DNA from: Larix sibirica
Taxonomy: Eukaryota > Streptophyta > Pinopsida > Pinales > Pinaceae
Assembly (NCBI GenBank): GCA_004151065.3
Contig: NWUY0300027388.1
Coordinates: forward strand, 40,001 to 62,581
Direction of reading: 5' to 3'
Length of the DNA: 22,581 nucleotides
A program made the translations under genes and the position numbers. This document shows, piece by piece, positions 10,704 through 19,429 of the stretch (positions within the stretch are counted from its first letter, which is position 1; every line of letters begins with the position of its first letter). The notes beneath the pieces were generated by a model. It saw only the letters and a program-made list of their open reading frames with translations, ran no database searches and was not told where the DNA came from.

Positions 10704-12184
10704 AATATCCATTTCTTCTTTAATCTCTTCTACTCCCATTTTGTAGCCTTCCAATTGTTTCGCAACAACTTTCTCTTCTATGCTCTTTAACACCTCTTGA
10801 ACTTCCTCACAAGTCTCCTTATTTGAAGTATTTTCCCAAATGGGTCTTTTCTTACACATGTAGGAAGAGATTTTATTTTCTATCCTCTAGTTTGATATCA
10901 CCTCATGAGGATCATAGGTTTCTCTTTCTACATTTCCCAAGTTTAATAAATTCAAATATCCTCCCACATACTGCAGTGCATTCAGGCCTCTGACTTGAAG
11001 AGGTCCTATTTCTTTAGGTAGTAGGAATGTTCTATGTTGCCTGAAGTGCCCAAAATGCATATTATCTGATATAATCATTTTCCTTACATATTCCATTGCA
11101 AAAATTCCCTAAGTGAGGAATACTGGAAACTTGTATGGTTCTTCTTTAAACGCATATATTCATATTACTGTGTGATCTTCAAACAAGAACCAATCTCCCA
11201 CTTTCACATCTGCAGTGAACTACAGGTGTTTCTAATTCTCTGGCAACATCATAGGGGGTGAAATTCGAAATATAAAACTATATGTGACACTCATGACTTT
11301 ATTTGTGAACTCAACAAAGTTTGAATTATTTTAGCTTCTTAGTACCAACTCATTCCATTCAAAAACTAGGGTTTGCAGAACACTTTTATCTTCTATTTTT
11401 AAGGTCTATTTTTAAGGTCTAAGTGCTTGAAGCTTTCATGGTTCTCATAAAGAAACATATAAAATAGAAAGGATGGATACCTAAACCATTATATTGTTGG
11501 TAACTCCTCTAATTTAGCATTAATAATCTCTTTTAGGTAACTACAGACATCAATCTTAGGGGGGGCACATCCATGGTCTATGGTTAAACTGAGTAGAGTC
11601 CCTAGAATGGCCTCATCTACTTGGTTGTCATCTTGTTGACCTATAATAGTGCATATGATTGAAATGGAATTTCTAGAATTTCCAGAAAAAACTATTGTGT
11701 TATATGGATGTGGGATAGTAGGGACATCCATACCTGGTTCAATATGTTTAGATAGAAACTAGTGTTGGTCAAAAGTATGCATGTTTTGAAAAACAGTGGA
11801 GAGGGATTTTTCATTGAATGGATGAAGGGATAGGAACTGAGGAATGCAGAACATCGTCTGTAAGGTATTTGGGACAATGAAATGTGAGGTTTCGGACATG
11901 TATGAAGACATAATTGCTCTTTTACTTGGGAAGTAATGTTGGGAACACCATGCCAAAAATTCAGGAAAATATATAATTTTAGGGAAAATGGTCCTAGCAA
12001 AATTTGAGTTCCATAAGTTGTAGGTGTCCTGATCTGCCATGGCCAAAACTTTGGCATCCCTAATTGTTTAATTTAAATATGAATTGTTCATGATAGTGTC
12101 AGATATATCAGCTTGATGGAAATACACATTCTCGTCATCTGAGAATATGGGCTTTGGCAACTTTTCTTTAAGTTTAGGAGCCAT
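8450..12184 (-). pseudogene. Decayed accessory ORF, coiled-coil protein (- strand family, left copy)
   Basis: About 1,245 codons. The start is MAPKLKEKLPKP at 12184 and the stop follows KKTSNKRS at 8450; the stop position is the same in the right copy. N-terminal part: NLWNSNFARTIFP, FPEFLAWCSQHYFPSKRAIM (about 11920-12040), HPYNTIVFSGNSRNS, an acidic stretch and CSYLKEIINAKLEELP (to 11489). Then a GDWFLFEDHTVI motif (11198-11163), Y-K-F-P, and AMEYVRKMI. Next come a basic/acidic linker with KRARAEAQE, a region containing KSSDMIC and ALEKFE, coiled-coil segments (about 9560-10150), and a C-terminal domain ending in a Gln/Pro-rich tail with QPTGHPASQQNVYMRGN. Frameshifts and numerous stops break it. 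No membrane span or enzyme motif is seen. The function is unknown. It is not an envelope protein by any visible criterion. Confidence 0.75.
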
Positions 12185-12264
12185 CTTTTGTGTGTTTATC
12201 AGATTGCTAGGTCTAATGACTTACAGGGTAGATTAGGGAAAATTAGGGCCCTGAAATTATTGCA

Positions 12265-12280
12265 TTATACGACCGTATAA
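12265..12280. repeat. Short perfect inverted repeat upstream of the accessory ORF start
   Basis: TTATACG and CGTATAA are separated by 2 bp, about 80 bp upstream of the ATG at 12184 on -. It includes two CpG sites in an otherwise CpG-poor area. The location suits a protein-binding site, but a 7-bp palindrome could be chance. Confidence 0.35.
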
Positions 12281-12810
12281 ACATAATGTACTGGGACTGG
12301 TAAACATTACATTACTCAGTTGATATTTGGTGACGAATTCGTAAAATTGGTTCACAAGGTGGACTAGTTCAGTATGTGCAGAAGAGATTGGGTTTGAAGA
12401 CTTTATTTGGTACCAATAGCTTTTAGCAATGACTTTTACCCTTTTAACACGTAAAACAACTTTTAAAATAGACTCGTGGTAATTATGCATTTGATTTTGG
12501 GGCTATGGGTGGAAAATCAGCTTTGGGTCCCTCCAAGACATGTCTCTAACAATGACATCTTAACATGGCTAACATATGGATTGATTATAGTTGGCATGTA
12601 CAGTTTATAAGACATCCCATCGGGCATGAAACACCCTAGTTTCCTTAAGAAGTAACGCTCGATGGAGTGGCGGTTTTGGAAAAAGGAAATTTGGAGGCGT
12701 GGTCAATTGGGAGGAGGCATGTGTCTTGGGTGGTTTTGAGTACAACACACCATCAAGCCACTTTTAGGAGGGGTGAACTTTATTGGCATGTGGTTAATCA
12801 CCGTCATTGA

Positions 12811-12830
12811 TCTTCCACTCCCCCCACGTG
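12811..12830 (-). promoter_or_regulatory. G-box next to a polypurine run
   Basis: On - this reads CACGTGGGGGGAGTGGAAGA. CACGTG is the plant G-box bound by bZIP/bHLH factors. The adjoining GGGGGGAGTGGAAGA is a purine tract that could serve as second-strand primer (PPT) if an LTR began just after it. The two readings are alternatives and neither is proven. Confidence 0.35.
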
Positions 12831-13341
12831 ACTAGCTCATCATCTTTGAAGTTTATCTCTCTTGCACTTTATGGGTGCGCATGACCTCCCAACCATAGAT
12901 CTCATCAGATCTAACGACTCTTTGTTGTTCATACTTAGGACTCTATATTCAGCCTTTGATCAACCGCCACCGTTCATATGAATCTCGTGCCTTCTTGAAG
13001 CTCATTCTTTTACCTCCTCAAGGTTGAACCTTTCCAACTTTACTAATGTTAAAGACACGAAAGTTGGTTTTAGAAGCCTTGAAACATATTAGTACTAAGA
13101 TTCGCCAGTGAGGACTACTATTTGTTCCACATACAGCTGGGAACTATAGATCAATGCCTTTTGTTTGGTCATGGGGTCTTCTCTCTCAGATATTTTATAC
13201 ATTGAGCAATATCTTTAGCTTTGCAAACATATGTACAAGCTTGGAAATGTAACTGTTGGAACGAATGGAAAATGGATATAGGAAGAAATTAAAATTCTCA
13301 TATTCTATTACATACATATCTAGAGGAGCTTCTATGATATT

Positions 13342-14400
13342 TTAATACAGAAAAAAGTGTTTGATCAACCTCCCATTGACAGAAGCTTTCATGATTTATC
13401 CATTTAGTTCTATAAGGATGTATGTATTGTTTCTTTGGAATCCTGAGATAGTATATGGCCCAATCCAGATATTATCAAATTTCCCACGCTTTCCTTTATC
13501 CTCTCTTTGAGCATTCCACTTTAACACTATGTCACTAGGTTAGAAATCGCTCTCTATGGATTTCTTATCAAAAGTGACCTTCATTTTTCTCTGATGTTCT
13601 TGCAATTTGACACTGACTTGCTCTCTTTCCTATTGTATTTCTATCAATTCATACATTATCTTGATCATGTCATCTTGCCTCTGACTCATTTTGGATCAGT
13701 TTTAAGACAGGAATCCCCAATTGGATTGGTATAAATTCCTCCTTAGCATATACTAGCTGAAAAGGAGGTGTCACAATTGATCTTTTCACACTTATCATGT
13801 CATCTCATAGAGCATATCTCAGATTTACATCCCATGCCTTTTTATTCTTTGACAACATTTTCTTAATGATTATGAGCATGCTTTTATTTGATGATTTTGC
13901 CAAGCCATTTCCTTGAGGGTAGTATGAGGTAGAGTGTCCTAACTCAATATTATATTTATGGCAAAACTATATCTTCATTGATCTAAATTCTTGGGCATTA
14001 TTAGCTGTGATTTTTCTTAGGCATCCAAACCTATATAGGATATTCTCCTCCAAGAATTTGATAATCACTATATCATTAGTTGAACTTGTTGGGATAGCTT
14101 CAACCCACTATGAAAAACAATCAGTTGTTGTTAGGATCCATTTATGTTGTCCACTTCAATTTGGGTTTATTTCTCCAATAAAGACTAAACCCCATTGTTG
14201 AAAAGCAGCAGAGGTTTTGATTGGATTCATAGGCATAGGATTTAGCTTCTTCTTTCCTGCAAACACTTGGCATTCAATGCATTCCCTTATCATATTATTT
14301 TCATCAACAAATAATTTGGGCCAGTAATATACTATTGTCAAGACTTTATATGTTGTGTATCTACAAGCATGACTCTATCATCCACATATGCCCTTATGAA
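13342..14400 (-). pseudogene. pol: integrase remnant, catalytically dead
   Basis: The N-terminal zinc-binding module is visible: HKGICG...SHACRYTT, then YYWPKLF and C-I-E-C (14395-14260). The core follows with FQQWGLVFIGEINP (14200-14157), KITANNAQEF (14012-13985) and STSYYPQGNGLAKSSNKS (about 13938-13885). The three catalytic positions of the DDE triad are Val (14183-14185), Asn (14000-14002) and Lys (13895-13897) in place of Asp, Asp and Glu. The C-terminal part holds VLKWNAQREDKGKRGKFDNIW and ends VNGRLIKHFF before the stop at 13342. No chromodomain follows. Several frameshifts and stops are present. The integrase would insert the cDNA into the genome; this copy cannot. Confidence 0.8.
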
Positions 14401-15070
14401 ATTCTGCAATAATCCCTTATGTTTCTTCTTCAACCACACAGTTTAACGATATTCCTTGAGTATGTTTTAAATAAATATATTCATCTAATATGCAATATTT
14501 ATAGATTGAAACTTTAGAGATATGGCTTATGACTTGGTCATATACTTGGGGAAGTCGAGATACATCAAATAATAAACAATTTCCCTGAACGATGGGGATT
14601 CAACAAATTTTGGGTTTACCTTCATTGTTTTTTCTTGTATCTCTTCTCCACTTTTGTTCTTTTCCTCTTCTGTTAGCTCAACCATTAAATTTAGATCCAG
14701 GGACTTAGAGTTTAATTCATCCAACAATTTTGCTAACCCTTGTCCATTGACTAGCTTGGTAGGTTTAATTTCCAGATCATATTTTTGGTAATCCATTTAC
14801 CTCTTCTACCTTCACTATCAGTCTGACTAAGTATGTATTTTACTATACTATGTGTGGGACATAAGAAATTACCACTGAATGAAATAAGTAACCTATGAAA
14901 TATTACCATGGCATAGGCATGTTCTCCATTAGGATGTACTTTAACTCAGCATCTCTTATAGATTTACTGAAAAATGCTACGGGTTGTTCATATCCTTCTT
15001 GGTTATTTTGGAGCAACACTACTGCAATGATATGATATGAGGAAAAAGAGAAAACAAGAAAGTTTTTAGA
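14401..15070 (-). pseudogene. pol: gypsy-type RNase H remnant and linker to integrase
   Basis: Directly after the RT thumb, FLVFSFSSYHIIAVVLLQNN, then EGYEQPVAFFSKSIRDAELKY, corresponds to the first half of the gypsy RNase H, where active enzymes carry T-D-A-S. Here the Asp is absent (S-F-S-S). The second part is recognisable as the tail SEGRRGKWI, YDLEIKPTKLVNGQGLAKLL (to about 14715), followed by an acidic linker (14700-14530) with VELTEEEKN and ESPSFREIVYYL. At least two frameshifts occur near 14900-14800. With a second RNase H upstream in the same polyprotein, this domain may have been structural even in the live ancestor, like the connection domain of retroviral RT. Confidence 0.65.
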
Positions 15071-16260
15071 CTAGTCTAGACTTATAAGTATTGTAGCTTC
15101 TCCCAAGGATATTTTTAGCTTATCAAAGGATTCTCTTGATTCATTGGTCCAATTCACTTCACTGTCTTTCTTGAGCATATTAGTAATATTATTTATCGTT
15201 TCATCTAGATTTGGAATGAATCTCCTCAACAAGTTTATCTTTCCAATAAAATATTGAACCTCCTTTTTATTTCTGGGAATCCCTATTTCTTGTATGGATT
15301 CCACCCTTTCAAGGTCTATTTTCACTCCTTTTGAAACAATATGTCCCAACATCTCCCCTTCTCGAAAAGCAAAAAGAGATTTCTTGGGATTGAGAGATAA
15401 CCCATGCCTCCTGCACTTATTAAAATTCTACTTTATATGAAATAGGTTCTCTTCATCTGTCTTAGAGAAAAAAGTCACATCATCAAGGTATATTACAATG
15501 AATTTGTCCCTTTCTCCCAAAAAGGAAATGTCCATTGCTTGTTGGAATGTTGCTCCTGCATTCATAAGTCCAAAAGGAATTTTATCATACATAAAAATAC
15601 CCCAAGGTGTGGTCAATGTTGTTTTTCCTCTGTCTACCTTACTTATAGCAACCTAATTCTATCCTGAAAATCCATCCATCATTAAGATTCTATTAGCTCC
15701 AACCCCTATTGTAAGATCTAGTCCATTTTTGGTAGTGGATAATTATCCTTTAAAAAATGTTTGTTTAAGCTTTTGAAATCCACACATAGCTTATTTATCC
15801 ACTCTTTTTTTTCTGATTGGAACCAAGTTTTCTACCCACTCAAAGTATCTCAGAGGAATTATTATCTTTGCATCCAATAATTTCCTCACTTCCTTTTCTA
15901 TTATAGGTAGCAAAACATGGTTAGTTGATCTCAGCTTCTATTTGAAAGGCTTCACTCCATACTTTAAAGGTATATTATGCTCAATGATAGATGTATCATA
16001 AGTTCTAAGATATCCATATTTCCAGGAAAACACATCTACATACTTAGTAAACAATTTAAAATACATTTTTTGACTTCAACAGGAAGTAATTTGGACAACT
16101 TGATGCATTTAGATTCTTCTTCAATGCCAATGTTTATACTCTCCAAATCCTCTTACTTTGAATGGACTATAGGTTTCACAAGGACATTATTTTTTAAAAA
16201 CTCCTCTCTAATGGTACTAGGTCTTTGGGGATGAAGTTATTTTTGAGCTGCAAAATTTTG
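15071..16260 (-). pseudogene. pol: reverse transcriptase with intact YLDD
   Basis: Upstream connector NNFIPKDLVPLERS (about 16245-16204), then NIPLK-x-GVKPFK, EKEVRKLLDAKIIIPLRY (about 15905-15850), LCVDFKSLNKH and NYPLPKMD (about 15790-15730), TPWGIFMYDKIPFGLMNAGA (15612-15553), the catalytic YLDD (15490-15479), LSLNPKKSLFAFREGEMLGH, and the thumb/connection IPRNKKEVQYFIGKINLLRR and TNMLKKDSEVNWT (15352-15071). This is the standard gypsy RT block order. It would copy genomic RNA into cDNA in the particle. Frameshifts lie near 16060, 15800 and 15620, and several stops occur at apparent Gln codons (for example PFK-stop-KLR). Two Asp of the active site remain, but the chain cannot be translated whole. 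Confidence 0.9.
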
Positions 16261-16489
16261 TGATTTGATAATTTATTTATAAACTTCAAATCTTGTTTTA
16301 CGTCTTATGTGGATTCTACCTCTTCCTCTTCTTCTTGATCTTGTTCAATGCAAGTGTTTGAGAACTCATCAATCATCTCCAAGAATTTCTTTATCTACTG
16401 GTCATATTAGAACACTTTCCAATGATTCTAATTATCAAGCACATAAGGTCTATAAATCATATCCACTTCATGTTTAATATTAATCTCTT

Positions 16490-16890
16490 TGGGGAGCTTG
16501 AATGAACTAGAAGCAACAGCCAAAGAGTCTGCTTTCTGATTCATCCATCTCGGGACAATAGTGATATTAAAAACATTAAAGAAATTTTCTATGAGATCCC
16601 ACATATGATTTCTATATGCCCTCATCTTTGGATGCTTGGTCTAATATATATTTTTAATTTATTGCACAATCAGTTATGAGTCTCCATAAATAGAAATTTA
16701 TGTTATACCCATTCTCCTTGCAGTCTCCAATCCCAAAATTAGAGCCTCATACTCAGCAACATTATTTGTGGTTTCAAAATTTAGCTTGAAAGATAGGTAT
16801 ATTTCTTCTTGAATAGGGGATATGTGCAATAATCCTTCTCCTACTTCTCCTTTTGATCAAGCACCATCAAAGTACATTTTCCAAATCTGC
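16490..16890 (-). pseudogene. pol: extra plant/archaeal-type RNase H between PR and RT
   Basis: One reading frame carries IWKMYFDGA (from 16890), ISPIQEEIYLSFKLNFETTN, NVAEYEALILGLETARRMGI, I-Y-G-D-S, LIVQ, RAYRNHMWDLIENFF, ITIVPRWMNQKADSLAVASS. This is the RNase H fold pattern of the archaeal-like type, with the acidic series Asp (YFDGA), Glu (AEYEAL), Asp (YGDS) and Asp (KADSLA) all present. Four or five stops interrupt it (16641-16643, 16659-16661, 16674-16676 and near 16710 and 16855). The first three fall where relatives, as I recall them, have Gln. In most Tat elements described, the second RNase H follows the gypsy one; here it precedes RT. It would degrade RNA in RNA:DNA hybrids during reverse transcription. 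Confidence 0.85.
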
Positions 16891-16940
16891 TATGATCCTA
16901 AAGAGGTGTCTTCAATAGCCAATTCTGTAGGAGAATATTC

Positions 16941-17618
16941 TTAACATACTTCCTCCAAATCTAGTATGCAACATCCCATATATTCTTCTAATGCATAAAC
17001 AGGATAATTTATGCAACTATACTGATCACTAATCACATAGGAAAACTTTGCTTCCCTGTAAATTCTTCTTGTTTCTCCTATGAATAGAGGTACAGAGGCA
17101 TACTTCATATCCATCCGCATGGTTCCTCCCATCTTCTTATCCCATGTTCTTGATAACAACATGTCATATATGGTTGGTACATTAGCAACCACAACATCCA
17201 TCAATATGCTATTGGAATGTAACTGTTCCAAGGTGACTACCAAGTATTTGATCATCCCCAAGCATTTCACTTTATTAGAATCAAAACTGTATAAATCATG
17301 ATAAGGGTTAGTAATTTCCAAACCTAACTGCTCCATAATAGCCTTTGGCATGAGGTTGTGAGAAGCTCTAGAATCTAGCATACAATTGTGCAATAGCTTT
17401 CCATAGATACTCAAGGTAATGTACAAAGGAGTTGTATGATCATCTCTTTCTTCTTCTACCATAGGACCTACTGATATAGCAGGACTCTCACCAGCTAAAT
17501 TTAGGGTGTTAGGATGTGTATGGGGCTCATCCAAATGTAGGGATTTCTCAATTTGCTTCTGATAAGATGGGTTTTTTTCCAATTCTAACAGAGGTATTGG
17601 AATTTTTATTTTGGACAT
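16941..17618 (-). pseudogene. pol: retropepsin-like aspartic protease, active-site Gly replaced
   Basis: This is the longest open stretch of the element, 225 codons. The protease domain covers roughly residues 65-165: PLYITLSIYGKLLHNCMLDS, then R-A-S-H-N-L-M-P and QLGLEI. In retropepsins the motif is D-(S/T)-G-A; here the Asp codon (17375-17373) is kept but Gly is Arg (17369-17367, AGA). A later LLSRTWDKK corresponds to the (I/L)-L-G-R-x-W block, with Gly again changed (to Ser). The frame continues upstream towards gag (to about 17760) and downstream towards the extra RNase H across two stops, so gag-pol was one long frame. The protease would cut the polyprotein. The antisense ORF at 17080-17301 is a shadow. 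Confidence 0.8.
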
Positions 17619-17759
17619 CTCATGCTCAAGGTCAAAAGAAGTATAACATTTGTCTAATTCCTTTCTTTTAGATTCAACTCTTGTAGGCTGAGGAACTTCA
17701 TATTTCTTTCGAATTGCAGAGGATGTAAGCTTATATTATTTCCCCTGGGAGGAAATAGA

Positions 17760-19331
17760 ATTTCTATGAGTCATTGAATTGTCTATTATTTTATCAGGAT
17801 TAGGATCTTCAGTAGATTTCATAGGAATGGGGCTTTGTTTTTAATTTCCATCATTATCCCTAGGCCTAAGATTATATCTTCTTTCTGGCTCCTCAGAATT
17901 TTGATACACTTCTTCTAGAAATGAAATTTAATAATCCTCCTGAGTGAGATGAATCATATCATTTCCATCTTACATCCATAAGATATCTTCAGGTGGTTCT
18001 ATGTATTCCTCATCGGGAGGCACATCTACAAACTTATTGTTGTTCTCTCTGACAGGGGGCTATACAAGAGGATCTTTAATTATCCTTTCTCTTTCCCTAT
18101 TCATAATTTGAGGATTGAAAGGTCTTCTATACTGATTAGGATTACTTTGACCTCCTCCTTGAGGATTTATTTGGAATTTACCTTCAACTTCCATTCTTGT
18201 AAGCTTATTTGATAGACCTGTCAATATTCTAGACATCTCTTATATTTTATCATGCGGTGAATATTTTTTCTTGTCTGATTTATCAACACTTTCCTTATTA
18301 TTTTTCTTCTTAGAGTCATTATTATATTTCATCTTTCCATAGGATGTCATATTTCCTTCCACATCTACTACACCATCTTGCATATTCATCAAGGTTGTTG
18401 ATATTCTCTCCCTCAAGATCATAGCAAACTCAGGCTCAAAGGCACCAGCATATGTGAGCTTAACAAATGCTTGGGAAGGCTTGATGTCTTGAGGAATTTT
18501 ATTGTATATCTTATTAAATATTTTATTAAATTCACTAGTTGTTTCCCCATTCTTCTTCTGTAATGTATCAAATTATATTAGATAGTATAAGTGATATTTT
18601 TTTCACCCCATTGTCTCATAAAAGCAACTTCTAGAGCAATCCAAGAGTTTAAAGAGTGGGATGGTAAAGCTCTGAACCATTTTCTTACTTCACCTTCTAA
18701 GGTTTGCACAAAAAACCTCATAAACACATCGCCATGTTCTTTGTAAAGATTATCAGTGAAATCCTGGAACATAGCCATGTGTTCGTCAATTGTTGTATCT
18801 TTCTCTCCATCAAATTTTGGAAAAATAATTAATTATCTCTCACGGAGGTCATGTAAACAGGTTTAATCGATCATGCCTAGAAGCTACCCAGGGATTTACA
18901 GGTGGTGGTCGACCTCCTTTTCTCCTAGCCATATTTAGGTATTGTAAGATGATATTGTTGGCTAGAGATGAAACATGAGTCCTCTGAAGAGGAACTTCAG
19001 CCTATGTAGGATTAGAATTGCTTGCATAAGGTGATAAGGAGTAAAATTGAGGTTCTAGAACAGGATTAAGTGGATTTATAGGGATTCTTTGACGATTTTA
19101 TGGATTATTTAGATCTTCCACAATATCTTGATTTTGAAAAGGAGTAATTAAATCGGAATTTTCATGAGGAATACCTTTCTCCAACATATTTTGATTAACA
19201 CGAATATTTATCCAATGATTTCTTGAACTAGGAAGGCTCCAAAATTCTTTTGACTGTGGATTGGCTCTAGTGTGCCTACTACCGGATGTCAACTTGATGT
19301 AGTGAAGTCGTAAGGTGAAATATTCAACCAA
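17760..19331 (-). pseudogene. gag: capsid-type protein with leader and charged tail
   Basis: A leader frame has LRLHYIKLTSGSRHTR, EFWSLPSSRNHWINIRVNQN and QNQDIVEDLNNP (19331-19098). A basic start, MARRKGGRPPPVNPW, lies at 18932 and is a likely gag initiation site, though upstream in-frame homology leaves this open. The capsid-like (Retrotrans_gag) core follows: FDGEKDTTIDEHMAMFQDFT, FMRFFVQTLEGEVRKWFRAL and FMRQWGEK (18820-18600). After one frameshift near 18595 come NKIYNKIPQDIKPSQAF and GAFEPEFAMILRER (to about 18415). A Lys/Asp/Ser-rich tail (18360-18240) and a linker with PPDEEYIEPPEDILW (about 18030-17985) lead to PR. No CCHC zinc knuckle is visible. It would form the particle. Breaks: stops at about 18850 and two or more frameshifts. 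Confidence 0.8.
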
Positions 19332-19410
19332 ATCATTTGATCTTCTTTCACCGAACAGGTATCAGAGCTTTAATTTTGTCATGCCAAAGGAAAATATTTC
19401 TTATCTTCCT

Positions 19411-19429
19411 AACCCCAGAAACAATGCCA
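19411..19429 (-). promoter_or_regulatory. Primer binding site, tRNA-Asp type, decayed
   Basis: TGGCATTGTTTCTGGGGTT on - lies 7 bases after the putative LTR end at 19437. It matches 12 of 18 bases of the plant tRNA-Asp-complementary PBS (TGGCGCCGTTGCCGGGGA), with most differences being transitions, several at former CpG sites. Position, orientation and the known use of this primer by Athila/Tat-type elements support the call. Confidence 0.6.

Larger units (their letters stand above)
12185..13341 (-). promoter_or_regulatory. Noncoding spacer between pol and accessory ORF, U3/promoter candidate
   Basis: No coding similarity is visible. About 12640-13020 differs from its surroundings: it is richer in G+C and keeps CpG sites (for example CGCTCGATGG, GCGGTTTTGG, CACGTG, GGGTGCGCATG, CCGCCACCG) while the coding parts have lost most of theirs. 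It contains a CACGTG G-box (12825-12830) with the extended form CCACGTGAC, and an AGATCT-4 bp-AGATCT inverted repeat (12897-12912). These are typical of plant promoters and LTR U3 regions. It may drive the accessory ORF starting at 12184 or be the start of a 5.5-kb LTR. Purine runs on - near 13188-13172 (GAGAGAGAAGACCCC, followed by ATGACC) and 12827-12811 are PPT candidates. Confidence 0.4.

Noticed and set aside
10605-10790. + strand hydrophobic ORF of 61 codons
   Set aside because: Antisense to the accessory ORF linker. The hydrophobicity comes from reading purine-rich coding sequence backwards.
11692-12057. 121-codon - strand ORF overlapping the accessory ORF N-terminus
   Set aside because: Alternative frame. 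The frame of 11759-12046 joins homologous coding sequence upstream and downstream, so it is the real one.
8450-12184. Envelope-like gene
   Set aside because: No signal peptide, no transmembrane span and no Cys-rich ectodomain; the coiled coil is polar and Gln/Lys/Glu-rich.
14007-14201. + strand ORF of 64 codons
   Set aside because: Antisense shadow of the integrase core.
15977-16234. + strand ORF of 85 codons
   Set aside because: Antisense shadow of the RT N-terminal connector on -.
17080-17301. + strand ORF across the protease
   Set aside because: Antisense shadow of the recognised protease frame.
19358-19368. GGTATCAGAGC on +, matching the initiator-tRNA-Met PBS core of many plant LTR elements
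   Set aside because: It is on the opposite strand to the gag-pol unit, no LTR end or + strand gag adjoins it, and it falls in the leader of the - strand gag. Probably coincidence.
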